Shown here: positions 44,393 to 52,723 of the stretch, one piece after another
Layout of the letters: every line of letters starts with the position of its first letter
How positions within the stretch are numbered: the stretch's first letter is position 1
Assembly (NCBI RefSeq): GCF_013283195.1
Contig: NZ_JABEKT010000001.1
Span: forward strand, 2,799,373 to 2,863,372
DNA length: 64,000 nucleotides
From: Ensifer adhaerens
GTDB lineage: Bacteria > Pseudomonadota > Alphaproteobacteria > Rhizobiales > Rhizobiaceae
Reading direction: 5' to 3'
Program-made: the position numbers and the translations under genes
Notes under the pieces: model-generated
Told to the model about the DNA's origin: nothing
The model's input: the letters and a program-made list of their open reading frames with translations, nothing else
The model's database searches: none

Positions 44393-44998
44393 TCACACCG
44401 CCTCCTTCTGCCTCGAAAGCCCAAGATACCAATGCAACTCGGTCAGGCCGCGCTTCAGCCAGGCCAGCTGCGGCTCCGGCATGGTGCGCAACACCTCGTA
44501 GTCCATGACGCAGACGTTGAAGACCGTCGTTTTCACCCGTGGCCCTTCCGGCAGCTTCAGGAGCACGCCCTCGAGTTCCATCATCCGGTTGGTCGCAGCC
44601 CTTGCTGCCCGCATCCGCTCAGTGGTCGCCTCGCCTTCAAACCCTTTGACGCTGAACAGCGACTGCGCCCTGACGCTTGGGAAGGGAATGCCGGTCAGGC
44701 TGTAGTAGCGCGCCATCTGCCGGGCATATTCGTCGCCGGCCTCGCGCTCATGGGCGGTCAGCTTGCCGTCTAGGAACATCCGCCCGAGCGTGTAGCCGGC
44801 GAAGGGACTGCCGGCATCCACGCCCTTCATTCCCGAAAAGTGCTGACGCTGCCGCGCCGCGATGGCGACCGAGCGCACCTCTCGTTCCGTTTCGCCGTGC
44901 TTGATCTGCCCGCCGGGATAGCGCGCGACGTCCGCCTTGCGCGGCCGCCCCGCCTTGCTTGCCCGCTTGATGCGAATGCGTTCTGCCTTGGATGTCAT
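44393..44998 (-). CDS. Phage early-region hypothetical protein
   Basis: A 201-residue protein beginning MTSKAERIRIKRASKAGRPR, very basic at the N-terminus (possible DNA contact), then helical (YTLGRMFLDGKLTAHEREAG). No characterised family is recognised. AAGGAAAG precedes the ATG. It ends the minus-strand run that contains replication genes. Confidence 0.65.
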   Translation of the reverse strand: MTSKAERIRIKRASKAGRPRKADVARYPGGQIKHGETEREVRSVAIAARQRQHFSGMKGVDAGSPFAGYTLGRMFLDGKLTAHEREAGDEYARQMARYYSLTGIPFPSVRAQSLFSVKGFEGEATTERMRAARAATNRMMELEGVLLKLPEGPRVKTTVFNVCVMDYEVLRTMPEPQLAWLKRGLTELHWYLGLSRQKEAV

Positions 44999-45392
44999 CG
45001 TCTTCTTTCCTTCTGCTCGTCTGCGTTCCATTGCCCATGCGCATCCGCCCGAAAGCCGGCGCCCGGCTGCGTCGATGCGATTGCTCGTTGTGTCAATGCC
45101 TGCCTGTCATCCGGTGCCGCGCCAGGCGGCCTCCCGCGCGTCCGACCACTGCGGCTGACGGCCACGGCAGCCCGCCGAAGCGGGATCTGCCATCCCGGGT
45201 GGACAGCAACTGCCACCCCGAGGTGGACGGGAACTGCCACCCCCGAGGTGGACAGGCACCTGCCCCCCGGGGATGGACGACTAACCGCCACCCCCGAGAT
45301 GGCCGGTGAACCGCCGCACTCGGGCAGGCGATCCCCTCCCGGCCGTCAACGCCCACCCGTCCATCGACCCCACGCTCGCGACCGGGTCGGCC

Positions 45393-45995
45393 TCATCGCT
45401 TCGCCCGCCCCTTGTTGACCGCGTGCAGCACCGAGCTGTGGTCGCGCCTGAAGATCCGGCCGAGCGCCGGAAGTGACAGGTCCTCGCGCTCGTCATAGAC
45501 GGCCGCCATGCAGCGGTGGCGCGGCTCGACAAGGCGGCGTTCCCGGCGAACCCCGATCACATCGGCCCAGCCGATGCCGGGATAGGCGAGCAGCACCTCA
45601 TCGACGATCTCGCGCACCGGCCGGCGGCTGAAGAGGCCGCCCTCGCCGTCAGCGCCCGCGCCACAAAGCAGTTGCGCCTGCGACAGGATGCGCGCTTCGG
45701 CGTCGGCGAGCGCCAGTTCCAGCTGCAGCACCCGCAGGCGCTGCGCCTTCACATGCGCGCTCAGGGCAGTTAGCAAGTCCTCCGGCGCAAGCGGCGCGTC
45801 GCTCTCCGGCACGTCGGCTTCCAAGCCGCGCGCCATCGGCACCGCCCCGAGCCGGGCGTTTGCCTCGCCGTCGCTGTTTCGCGCGTCACTCGCCCCGTTT
45901 CCTGCGCCGAGGCCTTTCGGCCATATTGTCGTCTCAAGCCCAGTCGCCGGCCCAGTCGCCGGCCCCATCGTCGAATGTCTCGTTTCAGGCTGCAT
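45393..45995 (-). CDS. Protein with DnaA domain IV (origin-binding) at the C-terminus
   Basis: A 200-residue protein. The N-terminal part is poorly ordered; residues about 75-110 form a heptad-like helix; the C-terminal 70 residues match DnaA domain IV: IGVRRERRLVEPRHRCMAAV, then LSLPALGRIFRRDHSSVLHA. In DnaA this helix-turn-helix binds the DnaA box. The AAA+ domain is absent. GGAGG stands 9 nt before ATG 45995. It probably serves prophage replication or control. Confidence 0.75.
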   Translation of the reverse strand: MQPETRHSTMGPATGPATGLETTIWPKGLGAGNGASDARNSDGEANARLGAVPMARGLEADVPESDAPLAPEDLLTALSAHVKAQRLRVLQLELALADAEARILSQAQLLCGAGADGEGGLFSRRPVREIVDEVLLAYPGIGWADVIGVRRERRLVEPRHRCMAAVYDEREDLSLPALGRIFRRDHSSVLHAVNKGRAKR

Positions 45996-46125
45996 GGCTT
46001 GCCACCTCCCCGGCAATATCGATCGTCGAGCCCGAGGCCATGGCCTGGGCCACATCGTTTTCGAGCCGCGCCCGAAAGGCGCGCTGCTCCGCGGTCGGCT
46101 CGGCCGTATCGGGAAGGTCGAGCAT
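45985..46125 (-). CDS. 46-residue microgene between replication genes
   Basis: MLDLPDTAEPTAEQRAFRAR begins a 46-residue helical, acidic protein encoded between the 177-residue gene upstream and the DnaA-domain gene. Its last codons overlap the DnaA-domain gene start (ATGCAGCCTGA). High-G/C third positions support coding. The ribosome site is weak, so translation may be coupled to the gene before it. Confidence 0.55.
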   Translation of the reverse strand: MLDLPDTAEPTAEQRAFRARLENDVAQAMASGSTIDIAGEVASHAA

Positions 46126-46137
46126 TCGGGCAAGCGT

Positions 46138-46656
46138 TTAGGCCTGCTCGATCGATCGCACCTCACCGGGCGTTGACCCCGTCGCCTTGATCGCCGCATG
46201 CTCGGCACGGAACTGGCGAAGCCGCACCCGCACCCGCTCGCGGATTTCAGGTGAGCGCCGAGTGGACGGCAATGCCGGGCTCAAAGCCTCGGTAATCTCA
46301 CGCTTGCGGGCCAGCTCGGCCCGTGTCGCCGCCGCCTCGCTTTTGGCGAGCGCCGCCAGCACCGGCGGCTTGGGAATGGTGCCCAGAAGCACGTTGGCGT
46401 TTGCGGCATAGTCGCCGCGGATCAGCTTCTGCGTCGCCACTGAGAGGCCGCAGGCCGGCACGCCGGAGAGGGCGTATTGGTAGACGGGCAGAAGCTTTTT
46501 CGGGTCGATGCCCTGCGGCATGGTCATGCCGGCCGTCTGCATCGCGTTGAGGCTGCGCAGGATGGCATCGTCGCCTGCCGGCGCCAGCCGTTCAGTGAGC
46601 GCGGTAATCTCCCGGCTCAAGGTCGAATGTCGGTTGTGTCTTGGTAAGGTCGTCAT
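46138..46656 (-). CDS. Phage early-region hypothetical protein
   Basis: A 172-residue protein (ATG 46656; 46671 possible). The middle contains MPQGIDPKKLLPVYQYALSG and GLSVATQKLIRGDYAANANV, a pattern found in rhizobial prophage genes next to replication proteins; the C-terminal third is Arg-rich and helical (SPEIRERVRVRLRQFRAEHA). No known family recalled. It overlaps the upstream gene by 65 nt. Confidence 0.65.
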   Translation of the reverse strand: MTTLPRHNRHSTLSREITALTERLAPAGDDAILRSLNAMQTAGMTMPQGIDPKKLLPVYQYALSGVPACGLSVATQKLIRGDYAANANVLLGTIPKPPVLAALAKSEAAATRAELARKREITEALSPALPSTRRSPEIRERVRVRLRQFRAEHAAIKATGSTPGEVRSIEQA

Positions 46657-47248
46657 TGTCCTGGTTTCCATTCAGTTCGCGTTCTATCGCTTGTCGGCAT
46701 TCCCGCTGGTGGCGGGCAAAGTCGCTTTCGCGCGGGCTCGCCTGCGGCCGGTGGCTCTTGCGTGGCCTTGCGGCATTGCGCATCCAGTTGCGCCAGGTGG
46801 CGGGCCAGTCGAGCTTGGCCGCGTCCCGTCCGGATTTCGCCGTCCAGTAGTCGCGGAATTTTTCAAGCTCCAGCGCCACCGCCGCCTCGCCGAAGCCCAG
46901 CCTGGCGGCAAAATCCCGGTCCGGCTCGAATTGCTCGGGAAGGCGCATGGCGCGCCTGCCACCGGGCAAACAGCGCGCTTGCGCGAGGGTTTGGGTGTTG
47001 TCGGGAGAGTTAATTTCTTTAGGGGGTGTGGGGGACCTTTCTTTATCAGAGAGGGGAGCGCCGCCCGTCGCCGTGACCGCCCGTGACGTCACGTGAGCGC
47101 GGTGGCGCTGTTGCCGTTCGCGATCGCTCGCGCGGCGCCTTTCGATGTCCGATTGCTGGCCCGCTTCCGCTGCGCGCACGGCGCACAGGATCATCTCCGG
47201 TGTTGCACCGCACTGAACCAGCGCCTCGACAATCGATGTGATGCGCAT
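46592..47248 (-). CDS. Phage replication protein, DnaT-like
   Basis: A 218-residue protein. An N-terminal helical segment (MRITSIVEALVQCGATPEMI) and a charged linker precede a segment resembling the DnaT/GntR-like single-strand binding domain of phage replisome organisers (RLPEQFEPDRDFAARLGF ... FRDYWTAKSG, then LDWPATWRNWMRNAA). Such proteins help load helicase. GAGG stands 8 nt before the ATG. The assignment is by pattern and context. Confidence 0.7.
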   Translation of the reverse strand: MRITSIVEALVQCGATPEMILCAVRAAEAGQQSDIERRRASDRERQQRHRAHVTSRAVTATGGAPLSDKERSPTPPKEINSPDNTQTLAQARCLPGGRRAMRLPEQFEPDRDFAARLGFGEAAVALELEKFRDYWTAKSGRDAAKLDWPATWRNWMRNAARPRKSHRPQASPRESDFARHQRECRQAIERELNGNQDNDDLTKTQPTFDLEPGDYRAH

Positions 47249-47251
47249 CGC

Positions 47252-47584
47252 CTAGACCTCGACCGTCACGGCAAGCGCTGCGCGGACCGGGCAATCAGCC
47301 CGCCCCTGCGGCAAACGCCGCCACACAAACCTGTCGAACCGCGCCACGACGGCGTCCGGTCGAGCAGGCGACGCCAGCCCGGCCAGGATCTCGCCCAAAA
47401 GTGTAGGCACGTCACAGGACGCCCGGATAACGACAAACGCACTGTCCCGCCGGATACACCGATCCACCTTTGCGCACCGACCGCGCCTGCCCAGGCTCGT
47501 ACGAATGGCCGCGCCATCCGCCCCTCGCTCCGTTGCCGGCGATGTCGGGTAACGAAGAAATCTCTCAAAATTCGCGTCACGCAT
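47252..47584 (-). CDS. Small phage early-region protein
   Basis: A 110-residue basic protein beginning MRDANFERFLRYPTSPATER, with a hydrophobic C-terminal part (PVRAALAVTVEV). GGAG stands 8 nt before the ATG and only 3 nt separate its stop from the next start, so it is co-transcribed with the DnaT-like gene. Function unknown. Confidence 0.5.
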   Translation of the reverse strand: MRDANFERFLRYPTSPATERGADGAAIRTSLGRRGRCAKVDRCIRRDSAFVVIRASCDVPTLLGEILAGLASPARPDAVVARFDRFVWRRLPQGRADCPVRAALAVTVEV

Positions 47585-48252
47585 GACGTCGTCTCCTCAT
47601 GAATGTCCGCACGGGTTCCCCTCGCCAAAAGCGGCGATCGGCCTTGGCGTGCCATGCACCTGGTCTGGTTTTCCTCCGCCTCCCCGCCCGCAAGCCGCCT
47701 GAAACCCCGCACGCAACGTGCGAGACGGGACTCAGCCACGGCGTCGTGGCGCTGGAGCACTGCGCGTCCTGAATCCCCTGGCATCAAGGATGCCCGGGCA
47801 TCGCGGATGCCACGCAAGAAATCGCTCCAGCCTTTCCCCGCGCATGATCCCGCACCGAGACCGCATCCGATCATCGGGGGCATGCGTCAGATGCGGCTTG
47901 CCGGCGCCGAAAGGGAAGCGAGGGGCCACCGGGGAGGAGGTGGGCAGCAGCCCCTCGCCATGATCGTCGCCGCACCTGCGCCCGCGTGACCGGTTGGGCA
48001 CGCAAAGGGCGCGGCAGCCGTGCAGCATGTCATCCACACCAAACCGATCCCGGCTCGGGAGCCATGCAGAACAGCGACGATCAGTTTCTTCTATGGCCGC
48101 GCCCGTCGGTGCCGACGTCGCGAATGGCCAACAAATTCTGGAGCCTTGTTGCCGTCATCAGTGCGATCAGGCAGGTCGCATTTCACCCCCTTCGCCGACC
48201 TCCGACGGCGGCAAACCGCCGATGAATGCTCTGACGACAGCCGGGCCGGACA
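47585..48252. other. Intergenic gap in the early module
   Basis: No convincing gene. Frames on both strands are proline/arginine-rich and lack ribosome sites. It may hold decayed phage sequence. Confidence 0.4.
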
Positions 48253-48630
48253 TCAGGTTTTCCCCCTGCCTCGCCCCACCGGCGCGAACGCCTCGTCGAG
48301 TTCGCGTTGCAGCGCCTCGAAGTCGATGCCCGGCACAATCTCGTTGTCCCGTGGGCCCTCAATTCCCGACAAGGCTGCCTCGCCACGGACCTCGCCCTTG
48401 CCGGACAATCTTGTCCGGCCGGAAAGGACGGCCCTGCCCCACCGGCTGAGCCTGCCGGCAAAGGTGATCTCGCCGGACGCCGCCCTCCAGCCCGCGCGTT
48501 GCCTGCTGCAGCCGAAGACCGGACTGGCAAGCCAGCTGACGGCGGCAAGCGTCACCGAGGTGGCGGAGAAGGCTGCAAGTCCGGCAAAGACCGGATTGCC
48601 GAAAAATGTATCCGTCATCGGCTCAAGCAT
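48253..48630 (-). CDS. Small phage early-region protein with N-terminal hydrophobic segment
   Basis: A 125-residue protein. Residues 10-40 are hydrophobic ([20 protein letters not shown]), the rest is basic then acidic ([20 protein letters not shown]). GGAGG stands 6 nt before ATG 48630, and the start overlaps the stop of the LexA-like gene. Function unknown. Confidence 0.5.
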   Translation of the reverse strand: MLEPMTDTFFGNPVFAGLAAFSATSVTLAAVSWLASPVFGCSRQRAGWRAASGEITFAGRLSRWGRAVLSGRTRLSGKGEVRGEAALSGIEGPRDNEIVPGIDFEALQRELDEAFAPVGRGRGKT

Positions 48631-48928
48631 GGACTGCCTCCACCACGACGATTGCGCGCGCCCTGTTTTTCAGCCGGCGAATGGCGCCGCGCTCCTCCAT
48701 TCCCGCCACCATCCGCGAAATTCCGGATTTCGATGAAAGCCCCAGATGGTCCTTCATCTCGTCAAAGGTCGGCGAGACGCCGTTCCTGTCGGCGCTGTAG
48801 CTGCGAATGAAGCTGAGCAACTCGCCCTGCCTCGGCGTCAGCCCGTTCGGTCGGCGCCTGGGTTGCCCGGGAGGATTGTGGCGCCCGGGGCGCCTGGGTT
48901 TTCCTGATCGGATTGCGGCTTCAGTCAT
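48623..48928 (-). CDS. Stand-alone LexA-type winged-helix protein
   Basis: A 101-residue protein. Residues 28-95 match the LexA DNA-binding domain: [40 protein letters not shown], then [16 protein letters not shown]. The S24 protease domain of LexA is absent. It is transcribed away from an S24-type repressor gene, with two palindromes between. GGAG stands 7 nt before ATG. It could act as the Cro-like partner or anti-repressor of the lysogeny switch. Confidence 0.78.
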   Translation of the reverse strand: MTEAAIRSGKPRRPGRHNPPGQPRRRPNGLTPRQGELLSFIRSYSADRNGVSPTFDEMKDHLGLSSKSGISRMVAGMEERGAIRRLKNRARAIVVVEAVHA

Positions 48929-49072
48929 CGGCTCACTCCAGCAAGCATGCAGTCATCGCCCATGCGGCCCTCCGGGACACCTCCGCGGCCGTGACCGGGC
49001 TGCTCCTGCCTGGAGCGGCAGCCGGGAAAATCGACCCCAGAAGATGCGATTGACTGTTTGTTTCCGTTCATA

Positions 49073-49089
49073 TCCTATCAATAATAGGA
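49073..49089. promoter_or_regulatory. Candidate repressor operator O1
   Basis: TCCTATCAATAATAGGA, 17 bp, TCCTA and TAGGA arms with a 7-nt spacer (6-bp arms when extended). It lies between the divergent LexA-like and S24 repressor genes. The same geometry is repeated 43 bp away. Confidence 0.7.
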
Positions 49090-49115
49090 ACACGCCAGTT
49101 TATCAAGAGGAAAAA

Positions 49116-49132
49116 TCCTATTGGACGTAGGA
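49116..49132. promoter_or_regulatory. Candidate repressor operator O2
   Basis: TCCTATTGGACGTAGGA has the same TCCTA-N7-TAGGA form as O1. Centre-to-centre distance is 43 bp, about four helical turns. It lies 24 nt before the repressor start. Confidence 0.65.
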
Positions 49133-49156
49133 AGCGGAATCTGGGATGCCATTTGC

Positions 49157-49810
49157 ATGGATCAATTGCGGCGCCTTATCCGGGAAGCAGTCGACGCGAA
49201 GAGGACGACCTACAAGGATCTGTCCATCGCGATCGGGAAGAACCACGCCTATATCCAGCAGTTCGTCGAGCGCGAGAGCCCGCGCGAGCTGCGCGAGCGT
49301 GATGTGCGCGCCATCACCGACCTGATCGGCACGACGCCGAGCGCTGGAGAAGCCAGCCAGCCCCGCAACACCACCGGCTTCAATCCGCAGATCGTGCCCG
49401 GCGAGCAGCTCGTCGGCCATCGCGACCTGCCGATCTTCGTTGCCGCCCAGGGCGGCGACGGCCACGTGATCGTCACCTTCGATGCGGTCGAATACGTCAA
49501 GCGCCCCTCGGTGCTCGAGGGCGTCAAGGGCGCCTACGGCATCTACCTTACCGGCACCTCGATGATCCCGGCCTATGAGCCCGGCGACATGGCCCTGGTC
49601 CACCCGCATCTGCCGCCGGCCCGCGACAAGGACGTCGTGCTCTATCACGTACCGCCCGCCAACGATGCCGAGGCGATCATCAAGCGCCTGGTGTCGTTCA
49701 ACGACCGGGAATGGACGCTGAAGCAGTACAATCCCTATCTGGAATTTACCGAGAGCCGGGTGGAGTGGTCCTTCTGCCACCGGGTCGTGGGCAAATACAG
49801 CGCCCGTTGA
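49157..49810 (+). CDS. S24-type phage repressor (CI/C2-like)
   Basis: A 217-residue repressor. The N-terminal DNA-binding part starts MDQLRRLIREAVDAKRTTYK with KDLSIAIGKNHAYIQQFVER as the helix-turn-helix. The C-terminal S24 self-cleaving domain has the catalytic serine in LTGTSMIPAYEPGD (near residue 136) and the general-base lysine in AIIKRLV; a cleavage-region equivalent precedes it. Such repressors keep the prophage silent until RecA-stimulated cleavage. TTG 49121, with AGAGGA upstream, is an alternative start. Confidence 0.88.
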   Translation: MDQLRRLIREAVDAKRTTYKDLSIAIGKNHAYIQQFVERESPRELRERDVRAITDLIGTTPSAGEASQPRNTTGFNPQIVPGEQLVGHRDLPIFVAAQGGDGHVIVTFDAVEYVKRPSVLEGVKGAYGIYLTGTSMIPAYEPGDMALVHPHLPPARDKDVVLYHVPPANDAEAIIKRLVSFNDREWTLKQYNPYLEFTESRVEWSFCHRVVGKYSAR

Positions 49811-50039
49811 CGCCGTCGGCCATGGATGGACGACGCAGCCGACGAGATTGCCGGCCGGCCGTCAAACCTTAGCTTCACGCCGCAACCGATTGAAAATAAA
49901 TGCGCCTTGAAAGCGACGCCACGCCTGACGATACGTGAAGGGCCGGAAGGCGGCAGCGCAGGTGGCGCCACCGGCGGCCGACGACGCCCCCTATCGACCC
50001 CGCAGCCCAATTCGATCCCGCAGAAGGTCCGCGCCCGAC

Positions 50040-50067
50040 AAAAAGCCCGAGAATCGATCCTCGGGCT
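50040..50067 (-). terminator. Rho-independent terminator, minus strand
   Basis: AGCCCGAG pairs with CTCGGGCT around an 8-nt loop; on the minus strand the stem is followed by TTTTT. It would end transcripts of the small gene at 50299-50547. Confidence 0.75.
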
Positions 50068-50107
50068 GTCGCTTCAACATGGTGGCCGGCGATCAGGGCG
50101 GCGGCAC

Positions 50108-50172
50108 GCATGACATCCGGGCACACTCAATGGCATCCGGGCATACGCATGATATCCGGACACGTTCAACGG
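50108..50172. repeat. Short imperfect direct repeats
   Basis: A 26-nt unit starting GCATGACATCCGGGCAC at 50108-50133 recurs at 50147-50172 (GCATGATATCCGGACAC) with a half-unit GCATCCGGGCATAC between. The rest of 49811-50298 has no gene. Confidence 0.6.
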
Positions 50173-50298
50173 CACCGGCCGCCCACAGCCCGCCGCCCTC
50201 TACGCGGCACGCCCCATAACCCTGTCGCCTGATACCGGCGACACGAACAGGCAAACGGCCCAGGCCGGCAAAGCCGCCTCGCGCGGCTGCCGATCCGC

Positions 50299-50547
50299 CT
50301 ACGCGGCCATGACCTCCTGCATATCCGAGGGCAGGTCACCGCCGATGAAAAGGATGGTCGCATCCTCGAATTCACCGGTCGACAGATCCCCTGCCCGGCT
50401 GAATGCGACAACGCCCACCTTGGTCGACGCCAGCCTTTCCGCCAGCCTGAGCGCGTGGTCGGCCCCGGTCGCCTGCACCGGAGTGTCGGCGAGCAAGGCG
50501 CCCCGATTTCCCCGCGTAAAGCTCTGAACGACGAAGTAAGTGACCAT
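50299..50547 (-). CDS. Small conserved rhizobial protein
   Basis: An 82-residue protein beginning MVTYFVVQSFTRGNRGALLA with DHALRLAERLASTKVGVVAF in the middle. This type is frequent in rhizobial genomes and prophages but has no assigned function. GAGGAG stands 6 nt before the ATG. Likely a small alpha/beta protein. Confidence 0.75.
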   Translation of the reverse strand: MVTYFVVQSFTRGNRGALLADTPVQATGADHALRLAERLASTKVGVVAFSRAGDLSTGEFEDATILFIGGDLPSDMQEVMAA

Positions 50548-50668
50548 GTCATGCTCCTCTCTGCCACCTGCAATGGCAGCTCCAAGCTGACTCAATCCTT
50601 CGAACAAAACAAGAACAAACTGGAGGATATCGACAGCCCTGTCAGAAAAATCCTGCCGCGCGTAGATT

Positions 50669-50700
50669 TCCTATTGACCGATTGATAGGATATTTCCTAT
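50669..50700. promoter_or_regulatory. Candidate distal operator O3 for the phage repressor
   Basis: TCCTA (50669-50673), TAGGA (50686-50690) and TCCTA (50695-50699) form three half-sites within 32 bp, 80 nt upstream of the gene at 50780. The TCCTATTG start is identical to O2. Spacing differs from O1/O2, so binding mode is uncertain. Confidence 0.55.
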
Positions 50701-50779
50701 ATTTGCGCTACCAGTCGAAACAAGGGAAGCAGGATCCGCAGCGTGCCCCCGCACCCGCCTGCTTTGCCAGGGAGAAGGT

Positions 50780-51211
50780 ATGACAGTGACATCGACACGG
50801 GAAAACCGGCCTGCGGCACCTCTCACCCAGAGCCGCGAAATCATTCTTGCGGTCACCACGCTCGGGCGCGGCCATTTCATCGAGGAAAGCGATTGCTTCG
50901 GCACCACCTTTTCAACCGCCGCCGAATGGCTGAAGGTCCATGACGGCGAACACGCCACCAGGCTCATCCGCTTCGATCTCGACGCGTTGCACGGCGAAGA
51001 CATCTCCGAGACCATCGCCGACGCCTGGCTCGACGATTTCGATCGCACGCCGGATGACCAGCACCTGTTGCCCGCCTTCGTGCGCACGTCGCAGGCCTGG
51101 GAGCGCTGGTGCGCGGATTTCGAGGCGACGCCCGGCGGCCATCGCCAGACCCTCTCCTTCTGCCAAACCGGCCACGGCACGCTCAACCAGCGCCAGCAGT
51201 TCGGAGCTTAG
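50780..51211 (+). CDS. Uncharacterised protein of a repressor-linked operon
   Basis: A 143-residue acidic soluble protein: REIILAVTTLGRGHFIEESD, AAEWLKVHDGEHATRLIRFD, then ETIADAWLDDFDRTPDDQ. No domain is recognised. GGAGAAGG precedes the ATG. The gene lies 80 nt after TCCTA/TAGGA half-sites like those around the S24 repressor, so it may be an SOS- or induction-controlled phage gene. It is followed 6 nt later by a second small gene. Confidence 0.65.
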   Translation: MTVTSTRENRPAAPLTQSREIILAVTTLGRGHFIEESDCFGTTFSTAAEWLKVHDGEHATRLIRFDLDALHGEDISETIADAWLDDFDRTPDDQHLLPAFVRTSQAWERWCADFEATPGGHRQTLSFCQTGHGTLNQRQQFGA

Positions 51212-51217
51212 GCCCTG

Positions 51218-51466
51218 ATGGATATCCCGCTCGACAAATCCGCCCTCTTCGCCGCCATGGAAGCCTTCTGGCAAACGGAAGCCGGCAACGACAAGGGCGT
51301 GGAAGCGGCGATCACAGCCTATATCGAGCGCATGGGCCTTGCCCCTTTCAACGAGATGGCCACCGCCAGGCGCGCAGCCCTTGCCGCCGCCACCGCCCGC
51401 GTGCCGGCCCGCCCGCCGCAAAGGGTGCAGCACGGCCGCAATCGCCCGCCCGCGCCGGCAACCTGA
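51218..51466 (+). CDS. Second small protein of the repressor-linked operon
   Basis: An 82-residue protein beginning MDIPLDKSALFAAMEAFWQT, helical, with an Ala/Arg/Pro-rich basic C-terminus that could contact nucleic acid. It follows the preceding gene by 6 nt. No family recognised. Confidence 0.6.
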   Translation: MDIPLDKSALFAAMEAFWQTEAGNDKGVEAAITAYIERMGLAPFNEMATARRAALAAATARVPARPPQRVQHGRNRPPAPAT

Positions 51467-51587
51467 GAACAGCGGCAGACAATCTGCCATGGCAAAACGG
51501 CGGTTCGCCGCTTAAAGGTGAAAATCCTTTGTTCGCGACACCGGCGCATTGTCATGCGCCTCGGTGCAATTGCATCTGGAATCGTTG

Positions 51588-52019
51588 ATGAAAATCAGAA
51601 GCGCCACCCTTGCCGACGTCGACACGTTGATCGCCCTCGACACCATCGCTGCTCACGATCCTGAGCGACAGCATCAGATCAAGTCGTGGATCGAGACAGG
51701 CAGCTGCCACATTGTCGAGACCAACGGTTCCGTCGACGCCTATGGCGTCCTGGCCTATCATTTCTTCGGAAACGGATTTATCGAAATGATCATGGTCGCG
51801 GAGCACTCTCGTCGCCAGGGCCTTGGAAGGGCGCTCGTCCGACATTTCACCGCCGTCTGCGCAACGCCCAAGCTCTTCGCATCGACGAACCTCTCCAACC
51901 GGCACATGCAGACACTCCTGGGTGCCGCCGGCTTTCGCACCTGCGGCTACATCGACAACCTTGATGAAAACGACCCCGAAATCATCTTCTGTTTTCATGC
52001 GGCGCAGGTGCGCGGCTGA
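51588..52019 (+). CDS. GNAT family N-acetyltransferase
   Basis: A 143-residue acetyltransferase: MKIRSATLADVDTLIALDTI at the N-terminus, the acetyl-CoA site IEMIMVAEHSRRQGLGRALV (R-R-Q-G-L-G) near residue 65, and ASTNLSNRHMQTLLGAAGFR near residue 105. The form resembles RimI-like enzymes. The acceptor is unknown. Confidence 0.88.
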   Translation: MKIRSATLADVDTLIALDTIAAHDPERQHQIKSWIETGSCHIVETNGSVDAYGVLAYHFFGNGFIEMIMVAEHSRRQGLGRALVRHFTAVCATPKLFASTNLSNRHMQTLLGAAGFRTCGYIDNLDENDPEIIFCFHAAQVRG

Positions 52020-52189
52020 GACCCGATCCGTGGGTTGATATGGCCAAAGGCGGACAAGATGCGCTGGCATCACAGTGCCGGAAAGAATCGGCATTTTGCG
52101 GATACCTTTTGCGCCGCGTCGCAAACCCCTCGCCCCAAGGCGGTCGCGACATCCTTCGACGAGTGCCCTTTGCACGAGGAATGCACACG

Positions 52190-52723
52190 ATGACCGCCGA
52201 AACGCACACGCCGCTCTTGAACGAAGACGATCTGCGCCAGATCGCGCGCTGGGCTGCGGCTTGCGCCGGGCGCGCTCTGCCCCTTTTCGAGGCGAAGGCC
52301 CCGGACGACAGCCGCCCTCGCGCAGCACTTTTGGCCATCGGAAGCTTTGCGCAGGGCGGCAAGCGGAGCTCGGCGCTGCGCAAGCTTGCCTGGGCCGCCG
52401 GTCAGTCGGCGCGCGAGGTTGGCGATCCCGCGGCCTCAGCCGCTGCCCGCGCGGCGATGGCGGCAGCCGGATCCGCCTACACCCATCCGATCGCGACCCC
52501 CCACCAGGTCAATCATATCCTCGGGCCGGCCGCCTACGCCGCGCAAGCCGCAACGCTCGCCGCCGACGACCCGGCCGACGTCCTTGACGCGGAGATCCGC
52601 TGGGCGATTTCGCAGGCATCGCCGAAAGTCCGCCAGATCATACAACGCATGCCGGCGCGCGCGCCGAGCAAAGGGCCGTTCCACGCGCTGCTCTACCGGC
52701 TTGATACCTGCCTTCGCACATGA
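52190..52723 (+). CDS. Imm5-like putative immunity protein
   Basis: A 177-residue alanine-rich helical protein. The arrangement LRQIARWAAACAGRALPLFE, then SAREVGDPAASAAARAAMAA and SAYTHPIATPHQVNHILGPA, is that of the Imm5-like family predicted by comparative genomics to neutralise toxins of contact or secretion systems. GAGGA stands 9 nt before ATG 52190. Its stop overlaps the start of the C39-type gene (ATGA). No recognisable polymorphic toxin is nearby. Confidence 0.65.
   Translation: MTAETHTPLLNEDDLRQIARWAAACAGRALPLFEAKAPDDSRPRAALLAIGSFAQGGKRSSALRKLAWAAGQSAREVGDPAASAAARAAMAAAGSAYTHPIATPHQVNHILGPAAYAAQAATLAADDPADVLDAEIRWAISQASPKVRQIIQRMPARAPSKGPFHALLYRLDTCLRT

Noticed and set aside
50108..50172. 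Possible CRISPR-like or iteron array
   Set aside because: Only two full units and a half unit, imperfect and without constant spacers; too few for either.
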